64,000 nt of DNA from JALORV01 sp963769745 (GTDB taxonomy: Bacteria; Pseudomonadota; Gammaproteobacteria; Burkholderiales; Burkholderiaceae_F), in the NCBI GenBank assembly GCA_963769745.1, contig CAVYNB010000002.1, forward strand, positions 1-64,000, in the 5' to 3' direction. Below, in pieces: positions 18,438 to 27,576 of the stretch (position 1 is its first letter; every line of letters starts with the position of its first letter). Below the pieces are notes generated by a model. It was not told the origin of the DNA and did not search any database. It worked only from the letters and a program-made list of their open reading frames with translations. Made by a program: the position numbers and the translations under genes.

Positions 18438-18941
18438 CTAGAGGACAGCGGGATGGTCGGGCAGTTCATTGGGATTGCGCTCGCCATCGGCCAGCGGGTA
18501 ATGCCGGGCCAGCAACGCGCCGACGGCCTGCACGCCTTCGATGGCACCGGCCTCGAACTCCCCTGAGCGAAATCGGTCGCGCATGGAAGCTGCGATGCCG
18601 GCCCATTCCTGGGCGGTCACATGGGCACCGATACCGCGGTCGGCAACGATCTCGATCTGGTGATCGGCCAGTTCGACGTAGATCAGAACACCGTTGTTGC
18701 TGGCGGTGTCCCACACGCGCAACTTCGAGAAGATCATCTGCGCACGTTCGCGCGCCGGCGCATCGCGCCGCAGGTAGCTCCACGGCAGCGCAGCCTCGAC
18801 CGCGAAACGGATCTCGCCGCTGTGCGCGACCTCGCTCGCCGCGATCGCTGCGCGGACGCGCACCAGCGCCTCCTCCGGAAACGCGCGGCGCACCGCGCCC
18901 GGAGTGGTCAACAAGTGCCGCAGGGTTCGTCCGATGTCCAT
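18438..18941 (-). CDS. TPM-domain protein (second copy, no signal peptide)
   Basis: The protein has 167 residues from the ATG at 18941. A TPM fold (also called DUF477) is indicated by AIAASEVAHSGEIRFAVE, NNGVLIYVELADHQIEIVADRGIGAHV and WAGIAASMRDRFRSG. Unlike the neighbouring TPM protein it has neither a signal peptide nor a glycine tail, so it resembles the short cytosol-facing TPM partner seen in lemA operons. It follows the larger TPM gene after 4 bases. The biochemical role is not established. Confidence 0.82.
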   Translation of the reverse strand: MDIGRTLRHLLTTPGAVRRAFPEEALVRVRAAIAASEVAHSGEIRFAVEAALPWSYLRRDAPARERAQMIFSKLRVWDTASNNGVLIYVELADHQIEIVADRGIGAHVTAQEWAGIAASMRDRFRSGEFEAGAIEGVQAVGALLARHYPLADGERNPNELPDHPAVL

Positions 18942-18945
18942 GGTC

Positions 18946-20022
18946 CTACCAGCTGCTGCCGCCGCCACCACCGGCAAAGTCGCCTCCACCACCGGAGCTC
19001 CAGCCTCCGCCCCCGCTGCCGCCTCCGCCCCAGCCGCCTCCGCCGGACCAGCCCCCGGGAATGATGATTGGCCCACGGCGTCGCCCGCCCAGCACCCGCC
19101 CGCCGCCACCTCCACCACCGAAGAAGCCGGAAAACACGAACACCGCCACGGCCGCGATGGCGCCCATGACCAGCGACGTCAGCAGGACTCCGGCGAGCGC
19201 ACCGACACCCATGCTGGTGACTGCGGCACCGGGCGTGCCGAACGCACGCCGCAGCAGTCCCGCCACGATGGCGCCGAAGATGACCAGCGGCACGAGTGCA
19301 GCCATCAGGTCCTCGCCCGCGTCCACCTTGTGGCGCGGGATGCCGGCCGGCGTCGGCAGTGCCTCGCCTTCGATGCGCTTCATCACCGCATCGACACCGG
19401 CATTGATGCCGCCGGCAAAGTCACCCTTCGCGAACGACGGACCCATGAGTTCACGCGTGATGCGCGACGCCATGACATCCGGTATCGCCCCTTCGAGCGC
19501 ACGCGCCACGCTGATCCAGACCTTGCGATCCTGGACCGCCAGGGCGATCAGCACGCCATCGCCGACGCCCTTGCGCCCGATCTTCCACGCGTCACCGACG
19601 CGGTTCGTGAAGTCGGCAATCGGTTCGGGTTGCGTCGTCGGTACGACGATGACGGCGATCTGCGATCCGCGTGCACGCTCGAACTCGATCAGCTTGCTGC
19701 GCAGGGCCTGCTGCGCCGCGGGGGTGAGCACGCCGGCCAGGTCGGTCACCGGCGCCGCCGGAGGGATGGCGACCCGACCGAGCGGATCACGCGCGATTTC
19801 GCGCCCCGCCGGCGCGTCCGTCGCGGGCGGCTCGGCTCGCGGCGTGGGCGCCGGGGCGGGTGCAGACTGGGCAGGTGCGGTCGGCGGCGCAGCGCTCGGC
19901 TCGGCCCCGGGGAAGACGCCCTTCGGGAGCGGCGCCGGTGCCTGCTGCGCGCCCGCGAGCGCGGCAACCAGCGCGAACGCCAGCGCCGCGAGCGGCGCTG
20001 CCACCCGCTTCATCGACCGCAT
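18946..20022 (-). CDS. TPM-domain membrane protein with glycine-rich tail (YgcG-like)
   Basis: The protein has about 358 residues. It has a signal peptide, a Pro/Ala-rich linker, a TPM domain at about 95-225 (VTDLAGVLTPAAQQALRSKL, GSQIAVIVVPT, RKGVGDGVLIALAVQDRKVWI), two or three membrane helices at about 245-305, then a tail of glycine runs ending in SSW. This order (LemA, then TPM plus membrane helices plus a GGGG-SSW tail) is a known conserved set of unclear function, possibly envelope stress or photosystem-II-repair-like. The start could be 20022 or 20013; neither has a strong ribosome site. Confidence 0.86.
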   Translation of the reverse strand: MRSMKRVAAPLAALAFALVAALAGAQQAPAPLPKGVFPGAEPSAAPPTAPAQSAPAPAPTPRAEPPATDAPAGREIARDPLGRVAIPPAAPVTDLAGVLTPAAQQALRSKLIEFERARGSQIAVIVVPTTQPEPIADFTNRVGDAWKIGRKGVGDGVLIALAVQDRKVWISVARALEGAIPDVMASRITRELMGPSFAKGDFAGGINAGVDAVMKRIEGEALPTPAGIPRHKVDAGEDLMAALVPLVIFGAIVAGLLRRAFGTPGAAVTSMGVGALAGVLLTSLVMGAIAAVAVFVFSGFFGGGGGGGRVLGGRRRGPIIIPGGWSGGGGWGGGGSGGGGWSSGGGGDFAGGGGGSSW

Positions 20023-20053
20023 CAAGCCTGCCCTGTGCAGTGTCGTTCCGTCG

Positions 20054-20656
20054 CTACTTCTTCGGCGTGCCGAAGTCGACGGTCGGCGGCTTGCTGATGG
20101 CCGATTCGTTTTCGACGGCAAACTGCGGCTTGGGCTTGTAGCCGAACACCATCGCGGTCAGGCTCTGCGGCAGCTGCCGCACGAACGTGTTGAAGTCCTC
20201 GACCGCCTTGATGTAGCGATTGCGCGCGATGCCGATGCGGTTTTCCGTGCCTTCGAGCTGCGTGCGCAGTTCCTGGAACCCGGCATTGGCTTTCAGGTTG
20301 GGATAGTTCTCGACCGTCACCAGCAACCGGGACAATGCCGAACTCAGTTCACCCTGCGCCTGCGTGAACTTTGCAAACGCTTCCGGATTGTTGACGAGTT
20401 CGGGTGTGGCCTGGATGGCAGTCGCCTTGGCGCGCGCCTCGATCACGTTCTGCAGCGTGGTCTTCTCGAAGTCGGCCTCGCCCTTGACCGTGCTGACGAT
20501 ATTGGGAATCAGGTCGGCGCGCCGCTGATACTGGCTGAGCACTTCGGCCCACGCCGATTTCACGGCCTCGTCCTTCTGCTGGATCGTGTTGTAGCCGCAG
20601 CCGGCCAGCAGGCTGGCCAGAATCACGGCAAAGAGTCCCCGCAATGCCTTCATCAT
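20054..20656 (-). CDS. lemA: LemA-family lipoprotein
   Basis: The protein has 200 residues. The lipobox LLAGC near residue 20 predicts a lipoprotein. The mature chain is a helical bundle with family blocks YNTIQQKDEAVKSAWAEV, QYQRRADLIPNIVSTVKG and NRYIKAVEDFNTFVRQLP. LemA is widespread, with unclear function. Two ATGs in a row (20656, 20653) follow GGAGG, and the second has better spacing. It is the first gene of an operon with two TPM genes and a membrane protein. Confidence 0.93.
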   Translation of the reverse strand: MMKALRGLFAVILASLLAGCGYNTIQQKDEAVKSAWAEVLSQYQRRADLIPNIVSTVKGEADFEKTTLQNVIEARAKATAIQATPELVNNPEAFAKFTQAQGELSSALSRLLVTVENYPNLKANAGFQELRTQLEGTENRIGIARNRYIKAVEDFNTFVRQLPQSLTAMVFGYKPKPQFAVENESAISKPPTVDFGTPKK

Positions 20657-20788
20657 GTCCTCCGGATTGAACGTCGTTCTGTGACTTTGTTGAACCTGCT
20701 GGCGACGCCTGCACAGCCGGTCCGATTTCTGCAGCGAGGATCATAGCGTTCGCAGCGTCGGTGCACGCCCGGCACGTAGAATCGGCGC

Positions 20789-21310
20789 ATGCAGGCGAAA
20801 GCCCATGACACGGATTACCGCCGGGCGCTTGCCCAGTTCGCCACCGGGGTCACGGTCGTCACCACGCGTGACGCCCATGGCGCACCGGTCGGCCTGACCG
20901 TCAATTCCTTCAACTCGGTGTCACTCGAACCGCCGCTGGTGCTGTGGAGTCTGGCGTACAAGGCGCATTCGCTGGCCGCTTTCGAGTCGTGCACGCATTA
21001 CGCGGTCAATGTGCTCGCCGGCGACCAGCTCGAGGTGGCGCGGCGCTTCGCCACGCACGGTGCGGATCGTTTCGGTCCGGCCGACTGGCACGACGGGCCG
21101 CATGGCATGCCGTTGCTGCATGGCTGCGTCGCCACGCTGATTGCGCGCAACCGCAGTCGCCATCCCGAGGGCGACCACGTCATCCTGGTCGGCGAGGTGG
21201 TGCACTTCGATGCGCCGGGCGGCACGCCGCTGGTGTTTCATGACGGCCGCTACTTCGCCAGCGCCGTCGAGGAGCCGCTGCCCCCGGCGCTGCGCACGCC
21301 GTGGCGCTGA
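20789..21310 (+). CDS. Flavin reductase-like FMN-binding protein
   Basis: The protein has 173 residues. It matches the flavin-reductase-like (split-barrel) family: FATGVTVVTTRDAHGAPVGLTVNSFNSVSLEPPLVLWSL is the FMN-phosphate binding face and HVILVGEVVHF closes the barrel. Members use NAD(P)H to reduce free FMN or FAD, often for a two-component monooxygenase. No oxygenase gene lies next to it, so the partner is unknown. It is divergent from lemA. Confidence 0.88.
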   Translation: MQAKAHDTDYRRALAQFATGVTVVTTRDAHGAPVGLTVNSFNSVSLEPPLVLWSLAYKAHSLAAFESCTHYAVNVLAGDQLEVARRFATHGADRFGPADWHDGPHGMPLLHGCVATLIARNRSRHPEGDHVILVGEVVHFDAPGGTPLVFHDGRYFASAVEEPLPPALRTPWR

Positions 21311-21404
21311 ACGGGCCGAGCCGGCGCGTCGCAGGGGCGTCGAATGCGATATTGACCGCAAGAAGCGGATGGGCCGGTCATTCCGGTCCGTCGACAATGT
21401 CGTC

Positions 21405-22301
21405 ATGAAACGCCGCGACCTAGCCGATCTCGTCCTGCTCGCCGCGCTCTGGGGCGCGAGCTTTCTGTTTACTCGCATGGCGGTGCCTGCCTTCGGCGCC
21501 TTCGCTCTGGCCGAACTGCGCGTGGCGATCGCGGCGCTGATGCTGCTGCCGCTGCTGGCGCTGCGTGGTGATTTCTCGGAACTACGGGCAGCGCCGGCGC
21601 GGTTCGTACTGCTCGGGGCAGTCAACACGGCGATCCCGTTCGCACTGTTCGCGTGGGCGGTCCTGTCGATCACGGCTGGCCTGGCATCGATCCTGAATGC
21701 CACCGCGCCATTGTTCACAGCACTGGTCGCCTGGGTATGGCTGCGCGAGCGACTGACACTGCTGCAGTGGATCGGCATGGGGATTGGTTTCGCAGGGGTG
21801 CTGTGGCTTTCGGGCGCGAAGGCCGGATTCGGCGGCGACAGCAGCGGCTGGGCCATCATCGCAGCGCTGGTAGCGACGTTCTCCTATGGCGTCTCGGCCA
21901 GCGTGGCGAAGCGCAAGTTCGCCGGAGTTCGACCTTTGGCCGTCGCCGCCGGCAGCCAGACCGCCGCAGCGCTGCTGCTGTTGCCGTTCGCGATCGCCAC
22001 CTGGCCGGCGGCGCCACCCGCCGCGATCGACTGGGCCGCCGCGGGAGCACTCGGTGTGCTGTGCACCGGCATCGCCTACATCCTGTACTTCCGGCTGATT
22101 GCCCGGGTCGGTCCGGCGACGGCGATGACCGTGACCTATCTCATTCCAGCCTTTGCGATGCTGTGGGGCGGAATCTTTCTCGGCGAGACGGTCACTCCGA
22201 CAATGCTGATCGGGTGCGCGATCATCCTGGCCGGTACGGCACTCGCCACCGGCACGCTGCGGCTACGGCGATCCGCGTCGACCTCTGCAGGAAGTTCGTG
22301 A
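21405..22301 (+). CDS. EamA/DMT-family transporter
   Basis: The protein has 298 residues with ten hydrophobic helices in two EamA repeats. The N-terminal LAALWGASFLFTRMAVP and the repeat-2 FGVLCTGIAYILYFRL-type segment are typical of RhaT/YdcZ-like exporters. Unlike the exporter at 6865 it is intact. It lies 63 bases upstream of kynB; with no clear promoter or terminator visible in the gap it could be part of the kyn transcript, but a tryptophan-related substrate would be speculation. Confidence 0.88.
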   Translation: MKRRDLADLVLLAALWGASFLFTRMAVPAFGAFALAELRVAIAALMLLPLLALRGDFSELRAAPARFVLLGAVNTAIPFALFAWAVLSITAGLASILNATAPLFTALVAWVWLRERLTLLQWIGMGIGFAGVLWLSGAKAGFGGDSSGWAIIAALVATFSYGVSASVAKRKFAGVRPLAVAAGSQTAAALLLLPFAIATWPAAPPAAIDWAAAGALGVLCTGIAYILYFRLIARVGPATAMTVTYLIPAFAMLWGGIFLGETVTPTMLIGCAIILAGTALATGTLRLRRSASTSAGSS

Positions 22302-22364
22302 CGCCATTGCGCTGACAGCGCCGCAGTGGAGTTGCACCGCGAACGCAGGCCCTAGAATCGCTCC

Positions 22365-22997
22365 ATGCCGCGACTCTGGGACATCTCGCCGACGATCGGA
22401 CCCGGCGTTCCGGTGTTCCCCGGCGACACACTCTTTGCACAGCGCTGGACCTGGACGATCGACGAAAGTTGCCCGGTCAACGTATCCGAGATCCGGCTGT
22501 CACCCCACACCGGCGCGCACACCGACGCTCCGCTGCACTACGACTCAAACGGCGCCGCGATGGCCGAGGTGCCGATCGACACTTACCTCGGCCGCTGCCG
22601 CGTCCTACACGCCATCGACGTCGGGCCGCTGGTCGAACCGATGCATCTGCTCGACCACCTCAATGACGTACCCGAACGCGTGCTGATCCGAACGTACCGG
22701 CAGGCCCCGGTGCACACATGGGACCCGGGTTTCTCGGCGCTCGCGCCGTCGACTATCGATGCGCTGCATGCGCGCGGCGTGCGCCTCGTCGGCATCGACA
22801 CCCCGTCGCTCGACCCTGCCGATAGCAAATCGCTCGACAGCCACCAGCGCGTGCGTGCGCACGGCATGGCCATACTGGAAGGCATCGTGCTCGACGACGT
22901 GCCGGCCGGCGACTACGAACTGATTGCCCTGCCCCTGAAGATCGCCGGCTGCGACGCGAGCCCGGTGCGCGCCGTGCTCAGGGAGTTGCCGGCGTGA
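22365..22997 (+). CDS. kynB: Kynurenine formamidase (cyclase-like arylformamidase)
   Basis: KynB hydrolyses N-formylkynurenine to kynurenine and formate in aerobic tryptophan breakdown. The 210 residues have the metal-binding SPHTGAHTDAPLHY motif (HxGTHxDxPxH type) near residue 50, and the family blocks PGVPVFPGD and LIALPLKIAGCDASPVRAVL. Zinc or manganese is the expected metal. The end overlaps the kynU start as GTGA. The operon order here is kynB-kynU-kynA, so kynA, which catalyses the first step, is last. Confidence 0.94.
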   Translation: MPRLWDISPTIGPGVPVFPGDTLFAQRWTWTIDESCPVNVSEIRLSPHTGAHTDAPLHYDSNGAAMAEVPIDTYLGRCRVLHAIDVGPLVEPMHLLDHLNDVPERVLIRTYRQAPVHTWDPGFSALAPSTIDALHARGVRLVGIDTPSLDPADSKSLDSHQRVRAHGMAILEGIVLDDVPAGDYELIALPLKIAGCDASPVRAVLRELPA

Positions 22998-24264
22998 CCC
23001 GGGATGACGCACTGGCCCGCGACGCCACCGATCCGCTCGCGGCACATCGGCGCGGCTTCTGCCTGCCCGAGGACGTGATCTATCTCGATGGCAACTCGCT
23101 CGGGGCCTTGCCGCTGTCGACCAGCGCCCGCGTGCGCGAGGTCGTCGAGCGCGAGTGGGGCGGAGGATTGATTCGCTCCTGGAACACGGCACGATGGACC
23201 GAACTGCCGCGCCGCGTCGGCGCCAAGATCGCGCGACTGATCGGCGCGCAACGCGCACGAGGTCATCTGCGCGGACTCGACATCGATCAATCTCTTCAAG
23301 GCACTGGCGGCCGCGCTGCACCTGCAGACGGCACGACCACAGGTGTCCCTCGCGGAACGCCGAGTAATTCTGACCGAGCGCGGAAACTTCCCGACCGACC
23401 TCTACGTGGCACAGGGACTCGCGCAGTTGCTCGGCGATCGCCATGAACTGCGACTGGTCGATGCCGACGAGGTGCAGGGCGCCATCGACGAAACCGTGGC
23501 GGTCGTGTTCCTGACTCACGTGAACTTCAAGTCCGGTGCGATGCACGACCTCGCCGCGCTCACGCGCCGGGCGCATGAGGCCGGCGCACTGGTCGTGTGG
23601 GACCTGGCCCATTCGGCCGGGGCCGTGCCGGTCGACCTGCACGCAGCGCAGGCGGACTTCGCCGTGGGGTGCGGCTACAAGTATCTCAACGGCGGGCCGG
23701 GCGCGCCGGCCTTTGTCTACGCGGCACAACGCCACCTCGACGCACTGGCCGGTGCGACGTACGCGCAGCCGCTCACCGGCTGGTTCGGGCACCGCACGCC
23801 GTTCGAGTTCGTCACTGACTACGCGCCGGCTGCGACGATCGACCGCTTCGCGGTCGGCACGCCGTCGATCATCGCGCTGGCCGCACTCGACGCCGGCGTC
23901 GACACCGTGCTCGCTGCAGGGATGGACGCGTTGCGGGCGAAGTCGGTCGCGCTGACCGAAGCCTTCATCGCGTGTGTCGAAGAGAGGTGCGGCGACGGCG
24001 TCGCGCTGGCGTCACCGCGCGCCGCCGAGACACGCGGCAGCCAGGTGTGTTTTTCGCACCCGCAGGCCTACGCGGTGATGCAGGCCCTGATCGAACGCGG
24101 CGTCATCGGCGACTTTCGCGCGCCCGACATCCTGCGATTCGGCTTTGCGCCGCTCTACGTGCGCCATGTCGATGTCGTTCGACGCCGCGCAGGCCCTTGC
24201 CGATGTGTTGCGGACGGAGGAATGGCGTGCGGAACGCTTTCAACACCGGGCGAAGGTCACATGA
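22994..24264 (+). CDS. kynU: Kynureninase, interrupted by two +1 frameshifts
   Basis: The enzyme cleaves kynurenine to anthranilate and alanine with PLP. The GTG at 22994 overlaps the kynB stop. Family parts are YLDGNSLGALP, then (second frame) the INLFKALAAAL helix, VVWDLAHSAGAVPVDL, and the PLP-lysine region GCGYKYLNGGPGAP. The breaks are at about 23255 (one extra base before GAG GTC ATC TGC) and at 24177 (an extra G between GTC and TTC). Corrected, it has about 422 residues, normal length, and its TGA overlaps the kynA ATG. Residues of the active site are all present, so true loss of the gene is unlikely. Confidence 0.88.
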
Positions 24265-25067
24265 GCTCACCCGCTGATCCCCCGGCGATGCGCTACGGCG
24301 ACTACCTGGCGCTCGACGCCATCCTCGATGCACAGCATCCACGCTCAGCGGACCCGAACGAGCTGCTGTTCATCGTTCAGCACCAGACCAGCGAACTGTG
24401 GATGAAACTCGTCCTGCACGAGCTGCGCACCGCGCAGTGCGCGATCGCGGCGTCGGACCTGCCGCCCGCATTCAAGATGCTGGCGCGCGTCTCGCGCATC
24501 ATGGAACAGCTGGTGCACGCCTGGGATGTGCTCGGCACGATGACGCCGAGCGAGTACAGCGCGATCCGCCCGCACCTGGGGACGAGCTCCGGGTTCCAGT
24601 CGTGGCAGTACCGAGAGATCGAGTTCCTGCTGGGCAACAAGAACGGCGCGATGCTGCGGCCGCATGACGATCGCCCCGAGCTGAAGCAGCGGCTCGAAGC
24701 GGCCTTCGCCGCCCCGTCGCTGTACGACGAGGCGATCCGCCTGCTCGCGCGCCGCGGCTTTGCCATCGACCCCGCGGTGATCGAGCGCGACCTCACGCAG
24801 CGGCATGCCGGCGACCCGAGCGTCGAGGCGGCCTGGCTCACGATCTACCGTGCGCCGCGCGAATACTGGGAACTGTACGAACTCGCCGAGGAACTGGTCG
24901 ATCTCGAGGACGCCTTCCGGCTGTGGCGGTTCCGGCATGTGAGCACGGTGGAGCGCATCATCGGCTTCAAGCCCGGCACCGGCGGCACCAGTGGCGTCGG
25001 TTACCTGCGCAAGATGCTCGAGGTCGTACTGTTCCCGGAATTGTGGAAAGTGCGAACGGACCTGTAG
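24261..25067 (+). CDS. kynA: Tryptophan 2,3-dioxygenase
   Basis: A haem enzyme that opens the indole ring of L-tryptophan to N-formylkynurenine, the first step of the pathway. The 268 residues are full length for bacterial forms. Visible blocks are LLFIVQHQTSELWMKL (with the distal-side His), LGTSSGFQSWQYREIEFLLGNK, and FRHVSTVERIIGFKPGTGGTSG, which holds the proximal haem His. Translation is coupled to kynU by ATGA. A copy of the stop-adjacent repeat element follows 7 bases after its stop. Confidence 0.95.
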   Translation: MSSPADPPAMRYGDYLALDAILDAQHPRSADPNELLFIVQHQTSELWMKLVLHELRTAQCAIAASDLPPAFKMLARVSRIMEQLVHAWDVLGTMTPSEYSAIRPHLGTSSGFQSWQYREIEFLLGNKNGAMLRPHDDRPELKQRLEAAFAAPSLYDEAIRLLARRGFAIDPAVIERDLTQRHAGDPSVEAAWLTIYRAPREYWELYELAEELVDLEDAFRLWRFRHVSTVERIIGFKPGTGGTSGVGYLRKMLEVVLFPELWKVRTDL

Positions 25068-25074
25068 GGGGCGG

Positions 25075-25244
25075 TCCTCGTGTACGCAACGCGCTACGCG
25101 CGTTGCACGTGCACTCGGACCGGCACGGTTCGCGCTGCGCGCGAACCGCTCAACACCGATTGGTCGGCTGCGCTTCGGAGCGGCCGCGCGCTCCGCCGAT
25201 GTTCAACGGCACCGCACTTACCCAGCATCCCGCCTGGCGGGATG
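25075..25244 (+). repeat. Stop-codon-adjacent structured element, copy B (long form)
   Basis: Starts 7 bases after the kynA stop with TCCTCGTGTACGC. Hairpin 1 is a perfect 9-bp stem with loop TAC (25086-25106). The box GCACGTGCACTCGGACCGG follows. Hairpin 2 is a perfect 10-bp stem with loop TGC (25126-25148). Then the box TCGGCTGCGCTTCGGAGCGG and GCTCCGCCGA, then hairpin 3, CATCCCGC/GCGGGATG with loop CTG (25226-25244). This is the clearest full-length copy. Confidence 0.85.
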
Positions 25245-25296
25245 AGTCAACAACCGAGGCTAGAATTCGCGCCTGCAGCGGATGTCGGAGACAAAC

Positions 25297-26500
25297 ATGA
25301 ACGCCCCTGAGAATTCCCGCTCCGTGAAGGCCAGCTTCCAGTGGGACGACCCGCTGCTGCTCGAGCAGCAGCTCACCGACGACGAGCGCATGGTGCGCGA
25401 TGCCGCGCGCGCCTACGCACAGGACAAGCTGGCGCCGCGCGTTCTCGAGGCGTTCCGCCACGAGAAGAGCGACCCCGCGATCTTCCGCGAGATGGGCGAA
25501 CTGGGGCTGCTCGGCAACACGCTTGCCCGCGGAGTACGGCGGCGCGGGCCTCAATTACGTCTGCTACGGGCTGATCGCGCGCGAGATCGAGCGTGTCGAT
25601 TCCGGTTATCGCTCGATGATGAGCGTGCAGAGTTCGCTGGTGATGCTGCCGATCTACGAGTTCGGCTCCGAGGCGCAGCGTCGCAAGTACCTGCCGAAGC
25701 TGGCGACCGGCGAATGGATCGGCTGCTTCGGCCTGACTGAACCCAATCACGGCTCCGATCCCGGCAGCATGGCGACGCGGGCGAAAGGCGCCGACGGCGG
25801 TTTCCGCCTGACCGGCTCCAAGATGTGGATCAGCAACTCGCCGATCGCCGATGTCTTCGTCGTCTGGGCCAAGGACGACGGCGGCGTGATCCGCGGTTAC
25901 ATCCTCGAGAAGGGCATGAAGGGGCTGAGCGCACCCGCGATCCACGGAAAAATGGGCCTGCGCGCCTCGATCACCGGCGAGATCGTGATGGACGAGGTGT
26001 TCGTCCCGGCGGAGAACGAACTGCCGAACGTGCAGGGGCTGAAGGGACCGTTCGCGTGCCTGAACTCCGCGCGCTACGGCATCGCCTGGGGCGCACTGGG
26101 TGCGGCCGAATCCTGCTGGCACACCGCGCGCCAGTACGTGCTCGACCGCAAGCAGTTCGACCGCCCGCTCGCGGCCAACCAGCTGGTGCAGAAGAAGCTC
26201 GCCGACATGCAGACCGAGATCGCGCTGGCGCTGCAGGGCTGCCTGCGGCTCGGCCGCATGAAGGACGAAGGCACGGCTGCCGTCGAGATCACCAGCATCA
26301 TGAAGCGCAACTCCTGCGGCAAGGCGCTCGACGTCGCGCGTGTGGCCCGCGACATGCTCGGCGGCAATGGCATCAGCGACGAGTTCGGCGTCGTGCGCCA
26401 CATGCTCAACCTCGAAGTCGTCAACACCTACGAAGGCACGCACGACATCCATGCGCTGATCCTCGGGCGCGCGCAGACCGGCATCCAGGCGTTTTTCTGA
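25297..26500 (+). CDS. gcdH: Glutaryl-CoA dehydrogenase, interrupted by a +1 frameshift
   Basis: This acyl-CoA dehydrogenase oxidises and decarboxylates glutaryl-CoA to crotonyl-CoA. The long run EYGGAGLNYVCYGLIAREIE, SGYRSMMSVQSSLVM, CFGLTEPNHGSDPGSM and NTYEGTHDIHALILGRAQTG (catalytic Glu in TYEG) is distinctive for GcdH. I chose the ATG at 25297 (GGAG six bases before) over one at 25282. The frame breaks at 25522-25525, where CTT-G replaces Leu-Pro. Corrected, it has about 400 residues. Glutaryl-CoA comes from lysine or tryptophan catabolism, so it fits after the kyn genes. Confidence 0.9.
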
Positions 26501-26508
26501 TCCACCGC

Positions 26509-27456
26509 ATGCGCGCCCTGCGCTACGCCGCGTTCGGCCCGATCACCGACGTCCTGCGCTTCGAGGACATCGACGCTCCGTCGACGGCGGACGATGGCGT
26601 CGTGTTACGTGCGCGATTCGTGGGCATCAACCCGCTCGACTGGAAGCTGGTCGAGGGCCAGTTCAAACTGCTGGCGAAAAGCCGGCCGCCGTGCGGCGTC
26701 GGCGCCGAGCTTTCCGGCGAAGTGATCAGCGTCGGTTCGAAGGTGAAATCCCTGCGCGTGGGCGACCGCGTCGCCGCCTGGCTCAATCCCTTCAAGGAAC
26801 CACCGCGCGCGCTGGCCGAGCAGGTCGCGGTATCCGCTGCGCAATGCGTGACGATCCCGCGTGAGGTGCCGTTCGACATCGCCGCCGTCATCCCGGTGGC
26901 CGGACTGTCCGCGTTGCAGTTGTGCTCGATGATCGATGTTCAGTCCGGGCAGCGCGTGCTGGTCCACGGTGCCGCGGGCGGCGTCGGCAGCTTCCTCGTG
27001 CCGATGCTGCGCGACCGGGGCGCCACCGTCGTCGCGACCGGAAGCGCGCGCAGCCAGTCGTTCCTGCGTTCGTTGCAGCCCGACGCGCAGGTCGACTACG
27101 CCCTGCCACCGTCATCCTGGCTCGGACCCTTCGATGCGGTCATCGACTGTGCGAGCCGGTTGGATACGGCGGCACTCCCGACACTGATGCCCGGCGGTGG
27201 CCACTTCGCCGTCACGCTGCCGTCATTCCCTGGCGTGATCTTCGATCCGCTGCTGAACTGCTTTCGCAGCGTGAAGCGTCACACGCTGCGGCTCGAGCCC
27301 GACGCAGCGCAGGTCGCCCAGGTATTCGCGCTGGTCGCGGAGGGCCGGGTGCCGGTGTCCTTGACCCGAACTTACGCCTTCGACGAAGCAATCGACGCAC
27401 TGGCCGAATCGCGCAGCGGCAGCGCGCGCGGCAAGCTCGCCGTGGCTATCGCCTAA
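26509..27456 (+). CDS. Quinone-reductase-like medium-chain dehydrogenase (no catalytic zinc)
   Basis: The protein has 315 residues. It has a GroES-like N-terminal domain (NPLDWKLVEGQF, GAELSGEV, VGDRV) and a Rossmann domain with HGAAGGVGSFLVPM as the dinucleotide loop. The zinc ligands of alcohol dehydrogenases are absent, so it belongs with NADPH:quinone oxidoreductases. It starts 9 bases after gcdH and is probably in the same transcript. The electron acceptor is unknown. Confidence 0.88.
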   Translation: MRALRYAAFGPITDVLRFEDIDAPSTADDGVVLRARFVGINPLDWKLVEGQFKLLAKSRPPCGVGAELSGEVISVGSKVKSLRVGDRVAAWLNPFKEPPRALAEQVAVSAAQCVTIPREVPFDIAAVIPVAGLSALQLCSMIDVQSGQRVLVHGAAGGVGSFLVPMLRDRGATVVATGSARSQSFLRSLQPDAQVDYALPPSSWLGPFDAVIDCASRLDTAALPTLMPGGGHFAVTLPSFPGVIFDPLLNCFRSVKRHTLRLEPDAAQVAQVFALVAEGRVPVSLTRTYAFDEAIDALAESRSGSARGKLAVAIA

Positions 27457-27576
27457 GGACGGCCTGTCTGCGGCGCGCGGTGCGCCGATTGGCAGCGACG
27501 GCCAGCGTTGGTAGGCTCGCTCACTTTTCCGGGGCGGCAGACCCCGGTCATCCAAGAACAGGGTCAGGGGGAAACA

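Noticed and set aside
18946..19140. Direct repeats of CCGCC type as a repeat array
   Set aside because: These are glycine codons of the TPM protein's tail, so ordinary low-complexity coding sequence.
18257..20746. Long open frame of 829 codons on the plus strand over the lemA/TPM operon
   Set aside because: It is the complement of the TPM and LemA genes; its Pro/Ser runs are the antisense of the glycine-rich tail.
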